DNA of 9,648 nt from CAYLLN01 sp033762315 (GTDB lineage Bacteria > Planctomycetota > Planctomycetia > Pirellulales > Pirellulaceae). Under the pieces are notes generated by a model, which was not told the origin of the DNA, made no database searches, and worked only from the letters and a program-made list of their open reading frames with translations. Positions 5,303 to 9,648 of this stretch are shown piece by piece. How positions within the stretch are numbered: the first letter of the stretch is position 1; each line of letters opens with the position of its first letter. The stretch spans positions 1 to 9,648 of the forward strand of contig JANRLS010000127.1 of the NCBI GenBank assembly GCA_033762315.1, given 5' to 3'. The translations under genes and the position numbers were made by a program.

Positions 5303-6403
5303 ATGAGGATTCTTTCACCGGCGAGCCGCGATCACACAAGCCCGCAGCGCCAGCCAGGGTTCCGGAATTCGCCCCTGAAATCGACCTGGGCAATGATCGT
5401 CCAAACTGGCTTCGTGGCGATTCTCGCCGGAACCGCGCTGATCTCCCCACTCTTTGCCCAAGACGTTCCCGCGACCCCCGATTCCGGCCCGGTCAACTTT
5501 CCCACCGGCACCTTTGGCGGCCAGCAATTCTGGAGCGATGAACTCGTCCACGGCGAGTGGCGCATCCAGCAAAACGTCCTCACCGGTCATTATCGCCTGC
5601 TCGACGACCGCGATTTCCGCATGGCCTGGGGGACCTACGACCAGTGCCGGGCCAAATTCGACGAGCTGCGCCGCGAGCGTGAAATTCCCGCCCTCGACGG
5701 CAAGATCGTCGTCCTGCTGCATGGCCTGTCGCGCACCCGCGATGCGATGGCGGGCATCGCCGCCCACCTGAAGAATAAGGGGTACACGCCGATCAACGTC
5801 GGCTATGCGAGCACCCGGCGGTCGCTCGACGACCATGCCCTCTCGCTGGCCCGCGTCCTGGCTGGCCTCGATGGGGCCGACGAGTTGCATTTTGTCTGCC
5901 ATAGCCTGGGGAACCTCGTCGTCCGCCGCTACCTGGGCGAAGCCATGCAGCCCCAGCCGCGGTGGCAAACCGACCCTCGCATCGCCCGCATGGTGATGCT
6001 CGGTCCGCCGAATAACGGAGCCAAAGTCGCCGAATTCTTCAAAGACAACGAGGTGCTCGCGCTGGTTTTCGGGCCGAGCGCCAAGCAACTCGCGCGCGAT
6101 TTTCCGCAGTCGGCAAAGCGGCTGGCGACGCCGGCGTTTCCGTTTGCAATTGTCGCGGGGCGAGGTATCGGCGGCGCGGCGAATCCATTTTTGGATGGCG
6201 ATGACGACTTGCTCGTCTCGGTGGCCGAAACGCAGTTGCCTGGCGCGGCCGATTTTCGCGTCGTTCCCTGCCTGCATGGGCAACTGCTGACCGACCGCGA
6301 AGTCCGCGGCTACATCGCCTCGTTCCTGGCTCACGGCTATCTCACGGCCGCCGCCGACCGCCAGCCCCTGTTGGCCGGCCCTCCCGCCACGGCTGCCGAA
6401 TGA
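5303..6403 (+). CDS. Exported alpha/beta hydrolase (esterase/lipase-like)
   Basis: A 366-residue protein with an alpha/beta hydrolase core. The oxyanion-side strand is VVLLHGLSRT (136-145). The nucleophile elbow is CHSLGN, with Ser201 as nucleophile; the first Gly of GxSxG is replaced by Cys199. GPPNNGAKVAE (234-244) is typical of lipase/PGAP1-like esterases. An acidic stretch, DGDDD (298-302), may supply the acid, and CLHGQLL (323-329) the catalytic His325. A hydrophobic segment (residues 34-52) ending LFAQ looks like a signal peptide cleaved before Gln53. The start is uncertain. ATG 5303 gives a long N-terminus with positive charge (Lys26) but is partly built from a repeat-like sequence. 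ATG 5393 gives a short signal peptide without basic residues. Neither has a clear Shine-Dalgarno. The stop overlaps ruvX by four bases (ATGA), so the two are probably cotranscribed. Substrate unknown. Confidence 0.82.
   Translation: MRILSPASRDHTSPQRQPGFRNSPLKSTWAMIVQTGFVAILAGTALISPLFAQDVPATPDSGPVNFPTGTFGGQQFWSDELVHGEWRIQQNVLTGHYRLLDDRDFRMAWGTYDQCRAKFDELRREREIPALDGKIVVLLHGLSRTRDAMAGIAAHLKNKGYTPINVGYASTRRSLDDHALSLARVLAGLDGADELHFVCHSLGNLVVRRYLGEAMQPQPRWQTDPRIARMVMLGPPNNGAKVAEFFKDNEVLALVFGPSAKQLARDFPQSAKRLATPAFPFAIVAGRGIGGAANPFLDGDDDLLVSVAETQLPGAADFRVVPCLHGQLLTDREVRGYIASFLAHGYLTAAADRQPLLAGPPATAAE
5329..5362. repeat. Candidate planctomycete dispersed repeat
   Basis: The stretch around ACAAGCCCGCAGCGCCAG (5336-5353), continuing into CCAGGGTTCCGG, resembles short repeats I recall from several planctomycete genomes with the pattern AAGCCCGnAGCGCnAGCnAGGG. 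It lies at the 5' end of the hydrolase frame, between the two candidate starts. If confirmed, it favours the downstream start at 5393. Only one copy is in this window, so the call rests on memory of the pattern. Confidence 0.4.
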
Positions 6404-6858
6404 CCGCCGAGCTTCCGCGTCAGGGTCGCCTCGCCGGCCTCGACTATGGCACGGTCCGCATCGGCGTGGCGATCACCGATCCGGACCAGCGTTTCGCCAG
6501 TCCGCACGAAAACTACACCCGCCGCGATCTGGCGGTCGACGCCGCGTGGCTCAAAAAGCTGGCCGCCGAAGAGCGGCTGGCGGGGCTGGTCGTCGGCCTG
6601 CCGGTGCATACCGACGGGCACGAGAGCCAAAAATCGGCCGAGGCCCGCCGCTTTGGCCAATGGGCCGGCGAGCAAACCGGCTTGCCCGTGGCCTTTTTCG
6701 ACGAACGCTACACCAGCAGCCATGCCGAGGCCTTGCTGCAGGAGGCCGGCCTGACCAGCAAACAGCGCAAGCAGCGCCTCGATAAGCTGGCCGCGCAAAT
6801 CATGCTCGCCGCGTACCTGGAATCCGCGCGCGATTCTCGCGAGCCTGGAGCGCTATGA
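6400..6858 (+). CDS. ruvX: RuvX/YqgF-family pre-16S rRNA nuclease
   Basis: A 152-residue RNase H-fold protein of the RuvX/YqgF family, first named as a Holliday-junction resolvase homologue and linked in E. coli to 16S rRNA 5' end maturation. All key motifs are present: LDYGTVRIGVA with Asp15, VVGLPVHTDG (64-73), the DER motif at 101-103 (FFDERYTSSHAE), and RLDKLAAQIML with Asp128. The length is normal for the family, with a short variable C-terminal tail. The ATG at 6400 overlaps the hydrolase stop by four bases (ATGA), so translation is probably coupled. The 3' end overlaps the convergent isomerase-like gene by six bases, leaving no room for a separate terminator. The pairing with a secreted hydrolase looks like operon convenience, not shared function. 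Confidence 0.93.
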   Translation: MTAELPRQGRLAGLDYGTVRIGVAITDPDQRFASPHENYTRRDLAVDAAWLKKLAAEERLAGLVVGLPVHTDGHESQKSAEARRFGQWAGEQTGLPVAFFDERYTSSHAEALLQEAGLTSKQRKQRLDKLAAQIMLAAYLESARDSREPGAL

Positions 6859-7743
6859 ACCCGCCGCCTTTTTGAGCATCGCGTCAAAGACCTTACGCTC
6901 GTGCGCCATGGCGGCGACGCGGTCGGCTGGCTTGCTGGCGTTCTCCATCAGGCACCACCCTTCCCACTTCGACTTCACCAGCAGATTGATGAATTCCTGG
7001 TGCGGATAGTCGGGTGATTCCAGTTCGTGAATGTGGCACGTCGAGCCGAAGCGTTTGAGGACGAGCTCGAAATTCTTGGCGAGGCCGGCCCCTTCGAGGT
7101 CCCCCTTGTTGCAGTTCCAGCACAGGGCGACGTTTTCATCGGTGGCGATTTCCATCAGCGCCTTGATGTTGTTCAAATCCGCCCCCACCTGCCCATGAAT
7201 CTCCAGCCGAATTTGCTGCCCGAAGCCGGTGGCGTATTCACCCAGTTCGTTCAGAGCCTTGCCAATCTGCTCCAGCGTCTTCTCCTTGGGCACGTTGGGC
7301 CAGAAGCGGTCGGGCTTGACCTTCACGCCGCTCGCGCCGATGTCGTGGCTGAGGCGGATGAATTCCTTGGAGCGTTCGATCGCCTTGTTCACCACCGCGG
7401 GGTCGGGGTCGTCGTAGCGCTCGTTGCTGCCGATGCCGACGCAGGTGACCCCCGAATCGGCAAACCGCTTGGCCACCTCTTGCCGCTGGTCGTCTGAAAG
7501 TTCCGGCTCGACCTTGTGGGCGTGGGTCGTTCGCAGTTCGATCCCCTGCACGCCGCTTTCCTTGCAGTTTTTCAGCAGCGTCGGCAGATCCCAATCGGCC
7601 CCCCACATGTAGGTGACGAGGCCGAATGCGATCGAAACGTCTTCCTCCGCGGCGCGGGCGGCCTGCGGCATCGCGGAATGAATGCCCGCCAGCGCCCCGG
7701 CAGCGGCGGTCGAAGCGAGAAACTGGCGACGGGAGAGAGGCAT
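6853..7743 (-). CDS. Tat-exported sugar phosphate isomerase/epimerase-like protein
   Basis: A 296-residue protein with an N-terminal twin-arginine signal (SRRQFLAST, residues 4-12) and a probable cleavage site near AARA-A (28-32). The mature part is a xylose isomerase-like TIM barrel, the fold of sugar isomerases/epimerases and AP endonuclease 2. Candidate metal and active-site positions are Glu70 (GIELR), Glu181 and His183 (LEIHGQ), the WNCNKGD strand (209-215), His237 and His239 (CHIHE), and Glu267 (CLMENAS). Planctomycetes encode many such exported paralogues; substrates are mostly unknown and some may act on modified sugars. The ATG at 7741-7743 was chosen because the Tat motif follows at once and GGAG lies 8 nt upstream. 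The gene ends inside the last codons of ruvX on the other strand. It is downstream of the 76-residue membrane protein gene with a 67-bp gap. Confidence 0.9.
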   Translation of the reverse strand: MPLSRRQFLASTAAAGALAGIHSAMPQAARAAEEDVSIAFGLVTYMWGADWDLPTLLKNCKESGVQGIELRTTHAHKVEPELSDDQRQEVAKRFADSGVTCVGIGSNERYDDPDPAVVNKAIERSKEFIRLSHDIGASGVKVKPDRFWPNVPKEKTLEQIGKALNELGEYATGFGQQIRLEIHGQVGADLNNIKALMEIATDENVALCWNCNKGDLEGAGLAKNFELVLKRFGSTCHIHELESPDYPHQEFINLLVKSKWEGWCLMENASKPADRVAAMAHERKVFDAMLKKAAGS

Positions 7744-7783
7744 GGCAGTGGCTCCGGAAGAGACGTGGATTGGCAGCTACTAG

Positions 7784-7813
7784 ATCATAACCGCGGGCCG
7801 GCTGCCAGCGTCA
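7784..7813 (-). promoter_or_regulatory. Possible promoter of isomerase-like gene
   Basis: On the minus strand TATGAT (7784-7789, 5 of 6 matches to the -10) lies 19 bp downstream of CTGACG, which overlaps the stop codon of the upstream small gene. The -10 is good; the -35 and the spacing are weak. It would give a leader of about 35 nt. Confidence 0.3.
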
Positions 7814-8041
7814 GGGCGCGGGGGCCTGCCGCTCCGCCTCCAGCATTTGCCGCAGGGCTTCCTCGCGGGCGACATGAGCCTCTTGTTCGGCGGCTCTCAG
7901 GGCTTCGAGCTGCGCTTGGCGCTCGTGTTCAAACCGTAGATAACCGACGACCCCAATCGTTACCGGCCCGCCCACACAGCAACACAGCAAGAGCCCAACA
8001 ATGAGCAAGATGACGACAGTGTTGCGGGATTCGGAAGACAT
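7811..8041 (-). CDS. Small membrane protein with coiled-coil tail
   Basis: A 76-residue protein that I do not recognise as a named family. After a short polar N-terminus (MSSESRN), residues 9-34 are strongly hydrophobic, with CCC at 20-22 and a GGP kink at 24-26, consistent with one transmembrane helix or a hairpin. Residues 36-72 are highly charged and Ala/Glu/Arg-rich with heptad-like spacing (FEHERQAQLEALRAAEQ onward), predicted to form a helix or coiled coil. It may be a membrane-anchored assembly factor or a small envelope protein. It lies 69 bp downstream of the DUF1552 gene and 67 bp upstream of the isomerase-like gene, all on the minus strand. The Shine-Dalgarno before ATG 8039-8041 is weak. 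The clean membrane-plus-coil architecture supports a real gene despite the small size. Confidence 0.65.
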   Translation of the reverse strand: MSSESRNTVVILLIVGLLLCCCVGGPVTIGVVGYLRFEHERQAQLEALRAAEQEAHVAREEALRQMLEAERQAPAP

Positions 8042-8069
8042 CGGTCGCCGTCGATCTTTGGCGATTTTC

Positions 8070-8098
8070 CGGACACCGTCGCCTGCGGCTTGCCGTTA
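8070..8098. repeat. Candidate planctomycete dispersed repeat
   Basis: On the minus strand this reads AACGGCAAGCCGCAGGCGAC and continues GGTGTCCG. The pattern ACGGCAAGCCG-nAGGCGnC is one I associate with recurring intergenic sequence in Pirellula-type genomes. It lies between the DUF1552 stop and the small membrane protein start. CGGCAAGCCG contains the short inverted repeat CGGC/GCCG and could also form a weak hairpin. There is one copy here; the call is from memory of the pattern. Confidence 0.4.
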
Positions 8099-8110
8099 AA
8101 CGACGAGAGC

Positions 8111-9421
8111 CTACGTCAGTCCCGTCAGTGGCCCGTCACTGCAATAGGTCGGGTTGCCGAACTTCTCGATCTCGTGCCCGAAGCCGTGAGCCAGCGAGAG
8201 GAGCAGGCGGTTGTGCGGCACGCGCCCCATCTTTAGCGAGCGGCCCATTTGGAAATCGAGCCCGCCGCCGACAAGAACAAAGGGAATGTTGTCGAGCGTG
8301 TGCGAATTGCCCTTGCCCAGTTCGTTCGTCCAGATGATGAGGGTGTTGTCGAGCAGGCTCCCTTCGCCGCCGGGTTCCGGAGTTTCGGCCAGCCGCTGGG
8401 CCAGATAGGCCAGCTGCTCGCAGTACCACTTATTGATCTTGGTCAGTTTCTCTTGCGAGGCTTCGTTGCTGTCTTCGTGGTGCGACAGCTCGTGGTGCCC
8501 TTCATCGACGCCGAGCCACTTCATTTTGGCCCCGCCGACGGAGTTCGTGTATTGCAGCGTGGCGACGCGGGCAAAGTCGGCGGCGAAGCTGTTCACCATC
8601 AGCTCGATTTGCATCTTGCTGATGCGGGGCATGTTGTCGGTCTCTTCCTTCACGCCCGGCACCAGGTCGGGAACGGCATGGCCCAGGTCGGCCTGGCCGG
8701 TGGGGCGCAGCTCCTGCTCCAGCTCGCGAACGAGGGCCGCGTGTTCTTCGAGCAGGCGACGATCCTCGGCGCTGACGAGCGAGCTGACCCTTTTCAGGTC
8801 GTCCTGCACGTCGTCGAGAATGCTCCGCAGGCTTTCCTGATCCTTCTGCCGGCCGTAGAGCTTGCCGAACATCTGATACGGATCGTCGATCGGGGCGATC
8901 GGCTTGTTGGCCCCGGCATAGACCATGCGGGTCCAGGTATCGGCCCGTTCGGGCACCAGTACGCCGAATTCGAGCGAGCCGAAGCGGGTGCGGGTTGCTT
9001 CCTGCGACTGCAAAAAGTTCTTGATCTCCTGATCGATGGAAATCCCCGTGGACCAGCCGGCGGGCGTATCGCTCCCTCCTTGGATGTTGCCGGGAAACAG
9101 CTCCGTCCCGGTCAGCAAGCAGCCAATCCCCCGCATGTGGCTATCGCCATCGCCGCGAATGCGGTCGCACACGCCATGCAAAATGAGCGAGCGATCCTTC
9201 AGCGGCTCCAGGGGCGTCAGGCTTTCCTTCAGCGTGAATTCGCTCCCCTCTTCATCGGGCCAAAAGGTCGTCGGCACAATGCCATTCGGGCTGAACATGA
9301 CGACGAGCCGCTTTTTTCGCGACAGTTCGGCCCCGCGGACCAGACTGGGAAGATTGAGCACAAACGGCAGCGCAGCGGCACCGATGCCCAAATCGCGCAG
9401 GAAATCGCGGCGGGAAAACAT
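8111..9421 (-). CDS. DUF1552 protein with twin-arginine signal
   Basis: A 436-residue member of the DUF1552 family, characteristic of Planctomycetes and related bacteria and distantly similar to DUF1501/sulfatase-like proteins. Residues 1-31 carry a Tat signal: FSRRDFLRD, then hydrophobic LGIGAAALPFVL, ending LVRGA. Family landmarks follow: VVMFSPNGIVPTTFWP (40-55), SHMRGIGCLLTGTELFPG (94-111), a charged helical region (about 192-240), GVDEGHHELSHHED (304-317) and NTLIIWTNELGKGNSHTLDN (359-378). The His/Asp-rich segments suggest metal binding, but the enzymatic role is unknown. It is often next to a DUF1592-type c-heme protein; none is visible here, and the adjacent upstream DNA appears to start a plus-strand gene. 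The ATG at 9419-9421 is preferred over in-frame ATGs up to 9571, because the Tat motif follows it directly and AAGGA lies 9 nt upstream. Confidence 0.92.
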   Translation of the reverse strand: MFSRRDFLRDLGIGAAALPFVLNLPSLVRGAELSRKKRLVVMFSPNGIVPTTFWPDEEGSEFTLKESLTPLEPLKDRSLILHGVCDRIRGDGDSHMRGIGCLLTGTELFPGNIQGGSDTPAGWSTGISIDQEIKNFLQSQEATRTRFGSLEFGVLVPERADTWTRMVYAGANKPIAPIDDPYQMFGKLYGRQKDQESLRSILDDVQDDLKRVSSLVSAEDRRLLEEHAALVRELEQELRPTGQADLGHAVPDLVPGVKEETDNMPRISKMQIELMVNSFAADFARVATLQYTNSVGGAKMKWLGVDEGHHELSHHEDSNEASQEKLTKINKWYCEQLAYLAQRLAETPEPGGEGSLLDNTLIIWTNELGKGNSHTLDNIPFVLVGGGLDFQMGRSLKMGRVPHNRLLLSLAHGFGHEIEKFGNPTYCSDGPLTGLT

Positions 9422-9440
9422 AGGCAGGATTCCTTGAGAG

Positions 9441-9536
9441 GCGGGAGCCTGCATTCTACTGACTATCGGGCCCGGTTGGAAGCAACGAGTGCTAGCGGGG
9501 GGCGGGAGCCGAGGGCCGGGAGCCTTGAGCCTGGCG
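9441..9536. repeat. Three copies of CGGGAGCC in a GC-rich gap
   Basis: CGGGAGCC occurs at 9442-9449, 9503-9510 and 9517-9524; the last two are 14 bp apart and run into GAGCCTGGCGCC. The tract GAGCCGAGGGCCGGGAGCC resembles repetitive GAGGCTC/GGGAGCC-type intergenic sequence that I recall from planctomycetes. The first copy lies inside the DUF1552 leader. Confidence 0.4.
9453..9482 (-). promoter_or_regulatory. Possible promoter of DUF1552 gene
   Basis: On the minus strand TAGAAT (9453-9458, 5 of 6 matches to the -10) lies 18 bp downstream of CTTCCA (9477-9482, 3 of 6). It would start transcription near 9446, about 25 nt before the ATG, with the AAGGA ribosome site inside the leader. The -10 is good and the -35 poor. 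Confidence 0.35.
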
Positions 9537-9600
9537 CCATGGGGCGAGTGATCTTCGTCGGGACGATTCATGGAGAGCGAAGTACGTGAGACGGTCTGAG

Positions 9601-9648
9601 ATGCCTCGTTTCATCGTCGTGGCCATCTTGGGCCTGGTGCTCACCTTC
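9601..9648 (+). CDS. Start of an exported or membrane protein (cut by right edge)
   Basis: ATG at 9601 opens MPRFIVVAILGLVLTF, which looks like the beginning of a signal peptide or first membrane helix: a basic residue at position 3 followed by an unbroken hydrophobic run. Only 16 codons are visible, so no family can be named. No strong Shine-Dalgarno is close by. It is divergent from the DUF1552 gene with 179 bp between starts. Minus-strand frames are also open across these bases, so the call is tentative. Confidence 0.4.
   Translation, partial: MPRFIVVAILGLVLTF

Noticed and set aside
5315..6334. Minus-strand open frame of 339 codons
   Set aside because: Antisense to the alpha/beta hydrolase, whose catalytic motifs identify the true strand.
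8249..9589. Plus-strand open frame of 446 codons
   Set aside because: Antisense to DUF1552, which has a Tat signal, a ribosome site and family motifs on the minus strand.

Overview
The window looks like chromosomal DNA from a GC-rich planctomycete, probably a Pirellulales-like lineage. This is inferred from gene content, not from a marker gene. It holds a DUF1552 protein and a TIM-barrel sugar phosphate isomerase/epimerase, both with twin-arginine signals, a PQQ-like beta-propeller lipoprotein, a secreted CAP-domain protein, and short GC-rich intergenic repeats of a kind I associate with this phylum. There is no phage, insertion sequence, CRISPR array or rRNA operon.

Layout. At 1-406 (minus) lies the N-terminal part of trigger factor, running off the left edge. 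A complete tRNA-Gly(GCC) follows at 556-628 (minus) with a likely promoter at 644-671. At 874-1501 (plus) is a VapBC-type toxin-antitoxin pair. Its PIN toxin is intact, but the antitoxin frame is broken near 1009-1011, just before the toxin. A perfect 11-bp hairpin separates it from a convergent CAP-domain gene (1563-2252, minus), which has a strong Shine-Dalgarno and a recognisable promoter. A 397-bp AT-richer gap follows, then the PQQ-like lipoprotein gene (2650-3960, minus).

Divergent from the lipoprotein is a plus-strand run. It comprises an uncharacterised 373-residue protein with a possible NlpC/P60-like C-terminus (4119-5240), an exported alpha/beta hydrolase (5303-6403), and ruvX/yqgF (6400-6858), which overlaps the hydrolase stop by four bases. 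RuvX meets, tail to tail with a 6-bp overlap, a minus-strand run: DUF1552 protein (8111-9421), a 76-residue membrane/coiled-coil protein (7811-8041), and the Tat-exported isomerase-like protein (6853-7743). A plus-strand gene appears to begin at 9601 and leaves the window.

How the genes work together. Trigger factor, tRNA-Gly and RuvX are housekeeping functions. Most of the rest are predicted envelope or exported proteins: CAP protein, lipoprotein, hydrolase, isomerase-like protein, DUF1552 protein and the small membrane protein. They do not form an obvious single pathway. I found no convincing new multi-gene system. The most notable points are the disrupted antitoxin beside an intact toxin, the unassigned 373-residue protein, and several short repeats or palindromes in the gaps.
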